Positions 1 to 9,204 of a stretch of DNA of 64,000 nt are shown one piece after another. The notes beneath the pieces were generated by a model. The model did no database searches. It was not told where the DNA came from and saw only the letters and a program-made list of their open reading frames with translations. The translations under genes were made by a program, and so were the position numbers. Origin of the DNA: Myxococcales bacterium. Its GTDB lineage: Bacteria; Myxococcota_A; Polyangia; Polyangiales; GCA-016699535. Location of the stretch: positions 1,372,001 to 1,436,000 of the forward strand of contig CP064980.1 in assembly GCA_016699535.1 (NCBI GenBank). Reading direction: 5' to 3'. Each line of letters begins with the position of its first letter. The stretch's first letter is position 1.

Positions 1-732
1 TCTGGTGTGCTTGGGTTAATGTTGGTGTCTTTGATTGCAGCTTTCATGTCGACCATCGACACACATCTCAATCTTGGAGCATCTTATCTTGTCAACGACA
101 TGTATGAACGCTTTGTTCATCCAAACGCCAGTCAAAAGCACTACGTGTTGGTTTCGAGGCTTTCCATTGTCTTTTTGCTTGCGCTAGCCTGCGTTGTTGC
201 TTGGCAGATTGATTCTGTAGCTGCCATGTGGAAGTTTGTGATTTCGTTCACTTCCGGAGCTGGGTTAACTTACATCATTCGTTGGCTTTGGTGGCGTGCG
301 AACGCATGGACTGAAATAAGCGGGATGATCGCCTCTGCTATCATTGCCTCGTACCTTAAAATTGCTCATCCGATGATGGACCACGGCAGTAACATGCTGA
401 TTGTGACATCGGGTTCTGCGCTTATATGGCTAACTGTTACGTTGTTAACCCCACCGGTTGCGCAAGACGTTTTGGTTGCGTTTTACGAGCGCGTGCAACC
501 TGAAACGCCTTTTTGGTCAAGTATCGCCAAAATCAGTCAAGCTCGTTACCCAAGCTTTCCTTTTAGGTCGATGCTGATTCAATTCATTTCAGGTGCGGTG
601 GGGATGTATGCCATAGCGTTTGGCATTGGCTACTTACTTCTTCGCAATGCGGCGGTTGGCGTACTTAGCGTGTTGGTTGGGGTTTTAATTCTCTATGTTT
701 TAGTGCGAAAAGTTGAGTTGCATTCTAGCTAG
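1..732 (+). CDS. Sodium:solute symporter (SSS family), C-terminal part
   Basis: The frame is open from the first base, so the 5' part lies outside the window. The visible 240 or so residues are strongly hydrophobic, with several membrane spans (roughly residues 1-18, 50-70, 75-95, 105-120, 130-150, 195-235). The opening segment, with STIDTHLNLGASYLVNDMY, is typical of the SSS family region that precedes the last helices of Na+/solute symporters. The protein is expected in the inner membrane, coupling Na+ to uptake of an organic solute; the substrate cannot be read from this fragment. The gene ends in TAG and is followed by about 200 bases that carry the promoter of the next gene. Family call is good; substrate unknown. 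Confidence 0.75.
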   Translation, partial: SGVLGLMLVSLIAAFMSTIDTHLNLGASYLVNDMYERFVHPNASQKHYVLVSRLSIVFLLALACVVAWQIDSVAAMWKFVISFTSGAGLTYIIRWLWWRANAWTEISGMIASAIIASYLKIAHPMMDHGSNMLIVTSGSALIWLTVTLLTPPVAQDVLVAFYERVQPETPFWSSIAKISQARYPSFPFRSMLIQFISGAVGMYAIAFGIGYLLLRNAAVGVLSVLVGVLILYVLVRKVELHSS

Positions 733-908
733 CTCTCAACGTTTTTCAAATGGAGCGCTAGCCGCCAAGTCTTCTCTATCCATACTTCTATACTTCCCTG
801 ATTTCGCAGACTCTTTAATTTGCCGCAAATAGTGTTCTATGCCGCACAAAGTGCTCCGATTGGAATAGGGCTAAGCTAGGAAAATTGGAAAAATAGCGTG
901 CTTTGTCC

Positions 909-925
909 TTGGCATGCGACTTGCA
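909..925 (+). promoter_or_regulatory. Candidate sigma-54 (-24/-12) promoter
   Basis: TTGGCATGCGACTTGCA matches the sigma-54 pattern TGGCAc-N5-TTGCA, with GG and GC separated by exactly 10 bases. The -12 GC is at 923-924, so transcription would begin near 936, almost on top of the ATG at 939. Either the mRNA is nearly leaderless or translation starts further down. An enhancer site was not recognised. Confidence 0.4.
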
Positions 926-938
926 CTTGCAGACTTTG

Positions 939-2573
939 ATGTGGCTAAGAGGGCTTAATTTATCACTTACATTTCCTTACTTTTTGCAGTCGTTGGCAAG
1001 CTTGGGTTTGGTTTTTGTTTTGTCGTGTTCGGGTGTCATCAGTAGTGGTGGCGCCAACAACGCTAGCATTCCTAGGAGCCTAACTTGTACCGCAGATGCA
1101 CACAGTCCTGGACCCGCCCCAATTCGACGCCTAAGCAGAGAAGAGTACCAACAGTCGATTCAAGGAATTTTTGGGATCGATATAACGGCGCAACTTGGGC
1201 TACTGCCAAGTGATCCGGTTGTTAACGGGTATGATAATCAGAGCGAAGCCTTAGGCGTTAACCGCTTTCATGTTGAAGGCTATCTCAGTATCGCCGAATA
1301 TCTTGCTTCTACTTTGATCGTAGATAACAGTTCCGTTGTAGCTATTGCTGGCTGTGATCCAAGTGTTGATATAACATGTCTTGAAGTTTTTTTGGACACT
1401 GTCGGAACTCGTGTTTACCGACGGCCTATGAGTACGGAAGAGAAGAGTAAACTCTTGGCCCTCGTGGCATCAGTTGCTGGTACCGATGTACCGATTCATT
1501 TCGTGTTGCGATTGAGGGCTCTGCTCCAAACTCCACAATTCTTATTTCGCCCGGAGTTAGGAAATGCAAATGATGAACGTCCTGATCTGTTGAAATTAAC
1601 GGGTTACGAGATCGCGACACGTCTTTCTTACATGTTGTGGCAGAGCAGCCCCGATCAAACTTTGCTTGATGCAGCAGCATCAGGAAAGCTTGATGCGAAG
1701 GAAGGTGTGGCGGAGTTTGTCGGTCAAATGATTGCCGATGATCGATCACTTGGTGCTCGGAAAAAATTCGCTCATCAATGGCTGCATTTGAGTGAACTTG
1801 ATGAAGTATCTCTAGCAGGACTAAGTGATGCTCTTCGGACCTCGGCGATGGCAGAAATCGATCGTTTGCTGGAAGAGTATTTGAGTGATGGCCAAGATAC
1901 TCTAGGTGTTTTCACATCTCCTTTTACTTTTCTAGATCAAGAACTTGCTCAGCACTATAGAATAGAAGGAAGTTTTGGAGCTGAGCTTAGTAAGTATGAG
2001 TGGCCCGCTGGTTCACAGCGAAAAGGCTATTTTGGTACAGCAGCTTTTGCAATTGGTACCTCCGGTGGTCTTACTGAAACTTCGATTATTCATCGAGGCA
2101 AGTTCGTCCGCGAAATGATGTTGTGTGATCCTCTGCCACCACCACCACCTGGCATTATTACGGACGGGGTAGATAGGCTTGAATCAGAAAGTTGCCGAGG
2201 CTGCCATGAAAAAATGGATCCCATTGGAAATGGCCTTGAGGCTTTTGATGTTTATGGCGCGGAGCGGGATAGCTACGAAGACGGATCCCCTTTGCCTGCA
2301 ACGGGCCAAGTGGTTGGCGCAGGCACGGAGAATTTTTCTGGACCCGCAGGTCTTGGAGAGATCGTGGCTAATGAGGCTGGTGCAAATCGCTGCATGGTGA
2401 CTCAATATTTCCGTTGGGTGTTTGCACGTTCCGAAGAAGAACAGGCGGATTCCTGCACGCTTGATGCACTTGATGCGAACTTTACCCAGCAAGGTCGGAG
2501 TTTCGAAGATCTTATGATTGCAATTACTACCAGCGATGCTTTTCGCTTCCGCGTGCCGTTGGAGGATTTATGA
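939..2573 (+). CDS. DUF1592/DUF1588/DUF1585 lipoprotein (planctomycete-type cytochrome-like protein)
   Basis: I see the domain series of the DUF1587-DUF1592-DUF1588-DUF1585 family. An N-terminal RRLSREEYQQSIQGIFGI block comes first, then a central block with ATRLSYMLWQSSPD, then LTETSIIHRGKFVREMMLC before a CRGCH heme-type CxxCH motif near residue 420 (followed by EKMDPIGNGLEAFD), and a C-terminal FRWVFARSEEE block. The ATG at 939 is chosen because it gives a hydrophobic leader ending in VFVLSC, a lipobox; an upstream TTG at 903 is possible. Such proteins are known from Planctomycetes and Myxococcota, nearly always beside a DUF1552 gene, as here (4-base overlap with the next start). A role as an exported, possibly heme-binding, partner of the DUF1552 protein is inferred; the reaction is not established. 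Confidence 0.8.
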   Translation: MWLRGLNLSLTFPYFLQSLASLGLVFVLSCSGVISSGGANNASIPRSLTCTADAHSPGPAPIRRLSREEYQQSIQGIFGIDITAQLGLLPSDPVVNGYDNQSEALGVNRFHVEGYLSIAEYLASTLIVDNSSVVAIAGCDPSVDITCLEVFLDTVGTRVYRRPMSTEEKSKLLALVASVAGTDVPIHFVLRLRALLQTPQFLFRPELGNANDERPDLLKLTGYEIATRLSYMLWQSSPDQTLLDAAASGKLDAKEGVAEFVGQMIADDRSLGARKKFAHQWLHLSELDEVSLAGLSDALRTSAMAEIDRLLEEYLSDGQDTLGVFTSPFTFLDQELAQHYRIEGSFGAELSKYEWPAGSQRKGYFGTAAFAIGTSGGLTETSIIHRGKFVREMMLCDPLPPPPPGIITDGVDRLESESCRGCHEKMDPIGNGLEAFDVYGAERDSYEDGSPLPATGQVVGAGTENFSGPAGLGEIVANEAGANRCMVTQYFRWVFARSEEEQADSCTLDALDANFTQQGRSFEDLMIAITTSDAFRFRVPLEDL

Positions 2574-4052
2574 ATAAATGGAAAAAAATAAATCGTCGAA
2601 CAGTGTTGCGTGCGATGGGTCTTACGGGAATTGCTATTGGGCTGCCGCCGCTTGAAGTGATGTTTAATGATCGAGGGGAGTACCGTTCGGTAGCCAAGGG
2701 TCAAGCTGCTGCTCCACCGAGACGGCTGTTTGCCTATTGGTGGGCCCACGGTGCTCCGATGGCTGATTTTACGCCCGCGCAAATCGGATCGGGTTTTACT
2801 CCGTCAGCGATCTTGGAAGGTCTCAATGAGATCTATGCAGGTGATGCTGCTAACCAAGTGAAGCAAAGTTACAGTGGCCTTAGCGACATTGCGGTCATTA
2901 CCGGAATTAGCAATCGAAACGTACAGCGTAAGAATGTCGATGGAGAGATCATCCAGTCGCATGGCGAATGCATGATTACTTCGATGACCGGTACACAAAG
3001 CGATGGTGGAAGTGACCATAACGCCAAGGCTACGGCACCGTCCTTTGATGTCATGGCGGGTGATTTGATTGGAACGGGAACCCTGCGACGCAGCTACCAG
3101 ATGGCGATGCGCGTGCGAGCACAACCGGGTGCGGGCCGATACTCGTGGAAAGAAGAAAACGGAAGCGTTGTCGGAATCGAGCCAGTGACCGATCCCAGAC
3201 TATTTTTACGCATCTTTTCAGATGTGCCTAGCGGACCAGAAGCTCAGGCCGAACTAGAAGCTTTGCATGCACGACGACGAAGTATTCTCGACTTTGCTGG
3301 CGAGTCAATCCAAGCTTTGCAAGCAAAGCTTGGTAGCGAAGATAAAGCACGCCTTGAGCACCATCTCAGCTCCATACGCGAAGTTGAAGAAGCGATGAAT
3401 GGTTATGTAACGGATTGCAGTATTCCTACTCAGCCAAGTCAGTCGGGTTCTCTTCCCGAAGATGGAGGCGATGCGCGTGCTCGATCAGAGCTTCTCATCG
3501 AGCTTGCTGTCATGGCGTTGCGTTGTGACGTAACTCGCGTGATGAATTTTTCTCTGCAACCTTCCGCCGATGGAACAACGAATTTAAATTTCGTAGGCGT
3601 GAGTGATGGTGGGGCAACGGATCACAATTTTTCACATTATTCGAGCGAAAGTGGGGAGCGTAGTGATTACGTGGCTACGACAAAGTGGAAAGTTTTCGCG
3701 ATTTGGCCGGCTTGTCCAAAAACTTCGAGAGACTTTTGAAGGCGACGGCTCCCTGCTCGATAACACTGTGGTGCTGGGTATGAGTGAAATGAGTTGGGGA
3801 GGTGGCCATCACTCCGATAACTTACCGGTGCTTGTAGCAGGTCCAGGTATACAAGGTGCTGAGCACATAGTGGTGCCATACAGCGTACCGGGCGCTGCAG
3901 CCGAGTACAATTCTGGGCCGAAGTATGCGAATGGAGGCAACACGGAATTACGGTCGTTGCTTTTAACGGCCATGCAGGCTGCCGGTGTGCCTATCACCGA
4001 ATATGCAGGGGAAACAACGACGATAGATGGTTTATGGACACCGCCTTCATAG
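2570..4052 (+). CDS. DUF1552 secreted protein, interrupted by a single-base frameshift
   Basis: The first frame (2570-3739) starts with a twin-arginine-like leader (NRRTVLRAMGLTGIAIGLPP) and has the DUF1552 body. After residue about 375 it turns into unrelated sequence and stops. The homologous continuation (SRFGRLVQKLRETF, then DGSLLDNTVVLGMSEMSWGG) is in the +1 frame and ends at 4052. The switch fits one extra T in the TTTT run at 3693-3696. Restored, the protein is about 493 residues, normal for DUF1552. The start overlaps the DUF1592 stop (ATGA-type), so the two are translationally coupled. The RR leader suggests Tat export in a folded state, possibly with a cofactor; this is inference. 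Either a recent mutation or a consensus error. Confidence 0.75.
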
Positions 4053-4150
4053 AAGTTATCCTTTGGTAAAAAACGTTCGGCATTTTTTGTTTTGCCGATC
4101 ATGGGTCGGGCGTGTCTCGAAATTCCTATTCAGTAGGGATGAATCCGCTT

Positions 4151-4603
4151 CTAGAAGAGTGCTGCTACAGCAAGGCCTAAAAGAAAACCAGCCAATACAA
4201 AAGCTCCGATGAGCCAAAATACTTTGTGGCTGGGAGGCGTGCTGATTCCGCAAAACTTAAGGAGTTTCATGGATGTTTGGGTGTGAAGGAGCTTCTTAAG
4301 AAAACGTGCGCAGTTTTGTGACACTGAACTCCACAGTCTAAGTATCGTGCTCGAGCCTAGAGCTGAAGGGCGATAATTTTGTGGTGGCTGCGGTATTGGA
4401 GTTCCGCGTTTGGGTGGGACCAAAATCTTTCCACCCACCGCTTTGATTCCGGGGGAGTCAGGCGGGGCACTTTCAAGGCGCTTACGGTCGCTGCTACCAA
4501 GGGGCTGAATGTCCGCGGCATCAAGTGCTCGCGTCGGGTCGACTTCGCGATCTTTTTTGGTAGCGTAAGGTTTCGTTTCTGACTGCATGTCTTTATCTTT
4601 CAT
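4151..4603 (-). CDS. Hypothetical protein with C-terminal membrane anchor
   Basis: A protein of about 150 residues with a charged, proline-rich N-terminal two thirds (DREVDPTRALDAADIQPLG, then PPKRGTPIPQPPQNYRP) and one strongly hydrophobic C-terminal helix (VFWLIGAFVLAGFLLGLAVAALF). This layout suggests a tail-anchored inner-membrane protein with a cytoplasmic disordered part. I do not recognise a family. The ATG at 4603 is preferred over the one at 4612 only for its more usual start context; both are possible. It converges on the DUF1552 gene and is divergent from the CDF transporter. The hydrophobic end and the lack of a competing gene support it being real, but coding status is only moderately sure. 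Confidence 0.45.
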   Translation of the reverse strand: MKDKDMQSETKPYATKKDREVDPTRALDAADIQPLGSSDRKRLESAPPDSPGIKAVGGKILVPPKRGTPIPQPPQNYRPSALGSSTILRLWSSVSQNCARFLKKLLHTQTSMKLLKFCGISTPPSHKVFWLIGAFVLAGFLLGLAVAALF

Positions 4604-4837
4604 GGGATGCAAAAACTATTCCAAGATACAGCGATAAGATCAAAGGGAATTTTCATACCATGCACATAAAAGACGCAAAAATAGTTCCAAATCGACAAAG
4701 TGTTTCAAACTCCGCGATGGAGGGGTTCGGAACGTGGTATAGGCGAATTCAAGCTTATGCGAGCGGTTTTGAGAGGATAGCTGACATAGCTGATGTTATC
4801 TACGAGCTTTTTCGTGTATCGCTACGAGACAATAGCT

Positions 4838-5740
4838 ATGGAGTCGTCCGGAAAAAGCCCCATCGAGAATGAAGAGCGTCCCGTTTATGATCGGGATAAG
4901 GTCGTGCGCCGCGTCTTAATCCTTGAAGGTGGCGCCAACGTACTTGTTTTGTTAATGAAGATAGGCGTTGCTGTTATGACGGGGTCACTGGCGGTTGCAA
5001 GTGATGCGCTTCATTCGGTATCGGACATAGCCAATAACGTTGTTGCGTTAATTATCACTACCTATTCTTCACGACCTCCAGATCGCGAACATCCTTACGG
5101 CCATCGAAAATTCGAAACCGTGGCCGTGTTTTTTCTTGGTGCGATGTTATCGGTACTCGCGCTTGAAATTATCATGCGTGTGTTTCGAGAAGGTCCAAAT
5201 CAGGCCGTGCAGAGTAAGTATGGTCTAGGGGTCATGCTACTCGTCTTAGCGATTAATATCGGCGTGGCATGGTGGCAGTCTCGCTGGGCCAAGCGAGTGC
5301 GTTCGGATTTGTTGATGGCAGATGCCAAGCATACTTTTTCCGATGTATTTGCGACCATCGCTGTGCTTGTCGGATGGCAATTGTCTTCTAGAGGATACTG
5401 GTGGCTCGATTCCCTTATTGCGGTCATTGTAGCGATACTTGTTTTGTATTTGGCATACGGGCTCTTTTCACGAGCACTTCCAGCCTTGGTGGACAAGGCA
5501 GCACTTGATCCGGACTCCCTTTACCGTGTGGTTGGTGATGTCGAAGGCGTACAGATGGTAAAGAGGGTTAGGTCGCGGTGGATTGGTCACGAGATTAGTG
5601 TCGATATTGTCGCCTCAGTGGATGCTCAACTAAGTGCGCTTGAAGCCCACGAAATTTCAAACCGAATTGAACAAACAGTGGAGCAGCGATTCGAGGCAAA
5701 GGACATTACCGTTCACATTGAACCAGCCCAAATACCCTAA
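4838..5740 (+). CDS. Cation diffusion facilitator (CDF) metal transporter
   Basis: This is a CDF-family proton/metal antiporter of about 300 residues that exports divalent metal (Zn2+, Fe2+, Mn2+ or Co2+) from the cytoplasm. Two conserved metal-site motifs are visible: SDALHSVSD in helix 2 and DAKHTFSD in helix 5. REHPYGHRKFE follows helix 2, as in FieF-like members. Six membrane segments are followed by a cytoplasmic C-terminal domain (GDVEGVQMVKRVRSRWIGHEISVDI) ending in HIEPAQ. The ATG at 4838 gives the usual short cytoplasmic N-terminus; an in-frame ATG at 4793 would add 15 uncharacteristic residues. It stands alone between a divergent hypothetical gene and the phosphatase gene. Metal specificity cannot be decided from motifs alone. 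Confidence 0.88.
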   Translation: MESSGKSPIENEERPVYDRDKVVRRVLILEGGANVLVLLMKIGVAVMTGSLAVASDALHSVSDIANNVVALIITTYSSRPPDREHPYGHRKFETVAVFFLGAMLSVLALEIIMRVFREGPNQAVQSKYGLGVMLLVLAINIGVAWWQSRWAKRVRSDLLMADAKHTFSDVFATIAVLVGWQLSSRGYWWLDSLIAVIVAILVLYLAYGLFSRALPALVDKAALDPDSLYRVVGDVEGVQMVKRVRSRWIGHEISVDIVASVDAQLSALEAHEISNRIEQTVEQRFEAKDITVHIEPAQIP

Positions 5741-5858
5741 AATAGATCGTTTTTTACCGAGCAGAGCTTTTCGCAGCGATGTTTTTGAGGAAGAAGGCCA
5801 TTTGTCATTCCGAAACTTATGTAGACTTCGTTTGAGCAATGGGGTTAGTGTCTAGGCG

Positions 5859-7505
5859 ATGAAACTATATGTCGTTTTGTCGTTGTGTTTGAGTTTCATA
5901 GGTACCGGTTGTGCTTCAACAAATGGCCGTGCTGGTAGCTCGAGCTACGAGTTAAACCAGGATGTTGCCAACGACGCCGGTCGAGCACAGCTTGTCGTTG
6001 TTTTGCTAATCGATCAGCTCGGGTCCTGGGTTCTCAAACGATATTTACCTTACCTTCCTAAAAATGGAGCCTTTCACTACGCGCGGCGGCGGGGCCGTGT
6101 TGCTTATTTGCATGCAGGCACTTTCACGGCGCCAGGTCATGCTGCGACCTTTACGGGTGCTCCGCCTGCGCACAGCGGAGTGATTGCCAATCTTGTTTGG
6201 AACAGGCGCACTCATAGTCTTCAAAATGTAGTCAACCAGCATCAGCATCCTTGGCTTTCAGATCCAAAACGTTTTTCGAGTCCCAAAGTACTGATGGTTC
6301 CTACGGTTGGCGATGCGTTATTTGCAGCGAGTGGAGGCAGAAGCCAGATCGTGTCTCTTTCTTTTAAAGATTATGCTGCTGTGCTAGCCGGGGGCCGGAA
6401 TGCAAACCTCGTGTTGTGGTTTGATTCCAATAAGGTGCATCCCGAATTTACAACTTCAGACTATTATATGAATGAGCTACCTCAGTGGCTTGTGACTTGG
6501 CAAGAGCAACATCCTGCAAAGGACTATCTGGATATTTGGCAAGTACAAGATCCAACTTTGGCGCAAACGGTTAACGGGCCAGATGATGCTCCAAGTGAAG
6601 ATAGTTGGGATGGTTTTGGCCGAACTTTCCCACACGATCCCAAAAACGCTCAGAATCCATATGAAGCCCTTATCGCAACGCCGCGAGGGGTAGACTATCT
6701 CTTGGACTTAGCTTTGGCCTCGATAGAAAATCTAGAGCTTGGAGTAGATAAAGCAGCTGATTTTCTTGCGATTTCAATTTCCTCGCCCGATGTCATAAGC
6801 CACCATTTTGGTGCAGAGTCGTGGGAATATTTCGAGCTGTTGCGCTATATTGATATGCGGCTCATGGTGTTTATTAAAGAGCTCGAAAAGCGTGGACCTG
6901 TTGCGTTTATGCTTACTTCCGATCATGGAATCGCACCGACTCCGGAAAAGCAAACCGAGGATGATCGTAAGGGCCGCATTAATCCAAGAGCCTTGCAGGG
7001 GCGTCTCGAGCGCGGTTTGGATGCAGCCTTGGGAGAACGCGATTGGATTGCAGCTTTTCAGCCTCCGTACATTTACTTTAACGATGATGTTCGACAGGGC
7101 GGGCTTCGAGATCGAGCTGCCAAGACAGTACTCCGTATCCTTGAGAAAGATCCGTCGATCGAGCAGGTTTTTGATGTGCGGAAGATTTATGGCAGTCGTG
7201 ACGAAAACTCACTGATTGAGTACGCCGTCGCACTAAGTATTCCAGAGCACACGGATGCCGATATCTATGTGCTTCCAAAGTATGGCCGTGTGTTTAACGA
7301 TGCAGAGGGAGCCGTTGGTAGCAACCATGGCACACCTTGGGACTATGATCGCGATGTTCCAGTTGTCATGTGGGGGCCGGGCATTTGGTCGATTCATACG
7401 ACCGAGCGCATGGATCAACGTCGTGTTCCTGCAACCATGGCAGAAATGCTTCATATCCCAGCGCCTTGGTATGTACAAAAACCGCCGCTTGAGGGGGCTC
7501 GTTAG
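5859..7505 (+). CDS. PafA-type alkaline phosphatase / phosphodiesterase lipoprotein
   Basis: A 548-residue member of the alkaline phosphatase superfamily (type I phosphodiesterase/PafA group). The leader ends in IGTGCAS, so it is an exported lipoprotein. The metal and nucleophile motifs are visible in order: LLIDQLGSW (first metal Asp), TAPGHAATFTGAPPAHSG (nucleophile Thr, and the following His/Asn-rich block), DVISHHFG (metal Asp and His), TSDHGIAPT (Asp-His pair), and a late GSNHGTPW His. It should hydrolyse phosphate mono- or diesters in the periplasm or at the outer membrane. The stop codon shares a base with the GTG of the following small membrane-protein gene (TAGTG), so these two are coupled. 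Confidence 0.85.
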   Translation: MKLYVVLSLCLSFIGTGCASTNGRAGSSSYELNQDVANDAGRAQLVVVLLIDQLGSWVLKRYLPYLPKNGAFHYARRRGRVAYLHAGTFTAPGHAATFTGAPPAHSGVIANLVWNRRTHSLQNVVNQHQHPWLSDPKRFSSPKVLMVPTVGDALFAASGGRSQIVSLSFKDYAAVLAGGRNANLVLWFDSNKVHPEFTTSDYYMNELPQWLVTWQEQHPAKDYLDIWQVQDPTLAQTVNGPDDAPSEDSWDGFGRTFPHDPKNAQNPYEALIATPRGVDYLLDLALASIENLELGVDKAADFLAISISSPDVISHHFGAESWEYFELLRYIDMRLMVFIKELEKRGPVAFMLTSDHGIAPTPEKQTEDDRKGRINPRALQGRLERGLDAALGERDWIAAFQPPYIYFNDDVRQGGLRDRAAKTVLRILEKDPSIEQVFDVRKIYGSRDENSLIEYAVALSIPEHTDADIYVLPKYGRVFNDAEGAVGSNHGTPWDYDRDVPVVMWGPGIWSIHTTERMDQRRVPATMAEMLHIPAPWYVQKPPLEGAR

Positions 7506-7750
7506 TGAGTGCATTGCGCACTACCTTGCTTTGGGCGGCAACGATGATTTGCCTTTCAGCTTTCGTATTGTTGCAGACCTTGGGGCTTGTCCCTCCTTGG
7601 GGGGGACAAATCGATTGGCCCATCCTCTTGGTGTTGTTTTTTTTTCTTGGGATTTTTCCCTTGCTAAAAAAAATATTTTCCTTTGGCATTTACCTTGTCT
7701 TGGCGAGTGTTGCTGTCTTGGGTACCTTCTGGGTAGTCAATTCGCTTTAG
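7505..7750 (+). CDS. Small hydrophobic membrane protein
   Basis: An 81-residue protein that is almost all membrane: three hydrophobic stretches (about residues 5-27, 38-53 and 58-79) broken by WGGQIDWP and LLKK. The GTG start overlaps the phosphatase stop by one base, which supports genuine, coupled translation. No family is recognised. It could be an accessory membrane factor for the phosphatase, or simply an unrelated small membrane protein. The run of nine T bases near 7638 is a place where the reading frame could be misread in the assembly. Confidence 0.5.
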   Translation: MSALRTTLLWAATMICLSAFVLLQTLGLVPPWGGQIDWPILLVLFFFLGIFPLLKKIFSFGIYLVLASVAVLGTFWVVNSL

Positions 7751-7765
7751 AAGCTGAGGCTCTCG

Positions 7766-8620
7766 ATGAATATCCAAGAATTTTTTGATCCACGAACTTG
7801 GACCTTGAGTTACGTGGTGTGGTGTGAACACAGTAAAAAAGCACTGGTGATAGATCCTGTGCTCGACTATGACCCCATAGGATCAAAGATCTGGACAGAA
7901 TCTGTAACTCAACTGTGTGATTTTGCATGCGAGCAGAAACTCTCAGTGGAATGGATTCTGGAGACCCATGCTCATGCTGACCATTTAAGTGGGTCACAAC
8001 AAGCCAAGGTATGTTTCCCAGAAGCAAAACTCGCGGTTGGTGAACGCATCGTTGAAGTACAACAATTGTTTAAAAACTTTTTTGATCTTCCTGACGATTT
8101 TCCCACGGATGGGCGACAGTTTGATGTATTACTCAAAGATAATCAAACCCTAAAGATCGGCAGTTTGGATCTCAAGGTTTTGTTTACTCCGGGACACACT
8201 CCTGCATGCGTGAGCTATCTGATTGAAGATGCTGTCTTCACAGGCGATGCACTTTTTATGCCGGACATGGGAACAGGCCGTTGTGATTTTCCTGCGGGAA
8301 GTGCCGAGGATCTTTATCATTCGATTCATGAACTTCTTTATTCTTTAGCTGATAGTACGCGTGTCTTTGTTGGCCATGACTATCAACCTGGAGGAAGGCC
8401 CCTTGCTTTTCAGAGCACTATCGGTGAAGAAAAACGAAGTAATATTCAGCTTAACTTTAACAGCAGTAAAGATGAGTTTATTGAGTTTCGTGAAGCACGT
8501 GATAAAACGCTGCAAGCACCTCGACTTCTTTATCAAAGTGTCCAAGTCAATGTGGATGCGGGAAAACTTCCTAAACCGCATGCGAATCAAAAAATGTATT
8601 TCAATTACCAATTAATCTGA
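7766..8620 (+). CDS. MBL-fold hydrolase, ETHE1/persulfide dioxygenase-like
   Basis: A 284-residue metallo-beta-lactamase-fold protein. The metal ligands are visible: THAHADHLSG (HxHxDH), TPGHTPACVSY (second His) and FTGDALFMPDMGTGRCDF (bridging Asp and the ETHE1-type extension). The layout GRCDFPAGSAEDLYHSI is characteristic of the ETHE1/Blh subgroup, which binds one iron and either oxidises glutathione persulfide or acts as a glyoxalase-II-like hydrolase. A GAGG ribosome site sits a few bases before the ATG. The next gene encodes a DUF442-like phosphatase domain. In Blh proteins of sulfide-oxidising bacteria these two domains are fused, so the neighbourhood supports a sulfur-detoxification role. 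The exact reaction is inferred. Confidence 0.8.
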   Translation: MNIQEFFDPRTWTLSYVVWCEHSKKALVIDPVLDYDPIGSKIWTESVTQLCDFACEQKLSVEWILETHAHADHLSGSQQAKVCFPEAKLAVGERIVEVQQLFKNFFDLPDDFPTDGRQFDVLLKDNQTLKIGSLDLKVLFTPGHTPACVSYLIEDAVFTGDALFMPDMGTGRCDFPAGSAEDLYHSIHELLYSLADSTRVFVGHDYQPGGRPLAFQSTIGEEKRSNIQLNFNSSKDEFIEFREARDKTLQAPRLLYQSVQVNVDAGKLPKPHANQKMYFNYQLI

Positions 8621-8637
8621 AAACAACTGGGTGATGT

Positions 8638-9204
8638 ATGACTAATAATATTCAGCGCTTTCGCTGCTTTTTTCTTCTATTGCTTCTTTGTTCGAGTGTT
8701 TCGTGTGCAAGCTCGAATCATACCCAAAAGGACGTGCAAAGCTTGAACAAAGAAGGGGTAAGCTTTGTTAAGGTTTCGGACGACGTCTATGGTGGAGGTC
8801 AGCCTGCGCGGCATGATTTAGAACAAGCCAAAGCCATGGGGATAAAAACCATAATTAATTTACGAGATCCAAATGAAAAAGGTTTTGATCTCGCGGAACA
8901 GAACCATGCTGCTGAGCTTGGTCTGCGCTACGTGAGCGTTGTTGTTGATGGCCCAGAGGGGTTGACTGAAGCCTCGTTAGAAGCTTTTGTTGAAATTGCA
9001 GCTCAGGATAACCATCTTCCTTTTATGGTTCACTGTCGTACGGGTGAGCGCGCTGGGGCGATGCTTTCTTTGTTTTTTCGGTGCCATCGAGGACTTGGTG
9101 TAGACGAGTCGTTGGCGTTGGGACAAAAAGTTGGCCTGGATCGTCTTAGATCTCTTGCTCAAGAGCGCATGGATGAGTTTGTCCCTCGCCCTAATGGTGT
9201 TTAG
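8638..9204 (+). CDS. DUF442-like (tyrosine-phosphatase-fold) lipoprotein
   Basis: A 188-residue lipoprotein: a leucine-rich leader ends in SSVSCAS. The mature part resembles the DUF442/beta-lactamase-hydrolase-like phosphatase domain: YGGGQPARHDLEQAKAMGIKTIINLRDP near the N-terminus, and the active-site-like loop HCRTGERAG. The spacing from Cys to Arg is four residues, as in DUF442, not five as in classical tyrosine phosphatases. It follows the ETHE1-like gene by 17 bases, so the pair is probably cotranscribed. Unusually, this domain is exported as a lipoprotein while its presumed partner has no signal peptide, so the two would act in different compartments. The substrate is unknown. Confidence 0.72.
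   Translation: MTNNIQRFRCFFLLLLLCSSVSCASSNHTQKDVQSLNKEGVSFVKVSDDVYGGGQPARHDLEQAKAMGIKTIINLRDPNEKGFDLAEQNHAAELGLRYVSVVVDGPEGLTEASLEAFVEIAAQDNHLPFMVHCRTGERAGAMLSLFFRCHRGLGVDESLALGQKVGLDRLRSLAQERMDEFVPRPNGV

Noticed and set aside
4078..4097. CGGCA/TGCCG hairpin after the DUF1552 gene as a terminator
   Set aside because: A 5-bp stem with a 10-base loop is too weak to call.
4660..4872. A 70-codon frame before the CDF transporter
   Set aside because: Overlaps the start of the transporter in another frame and has no recognisable features.
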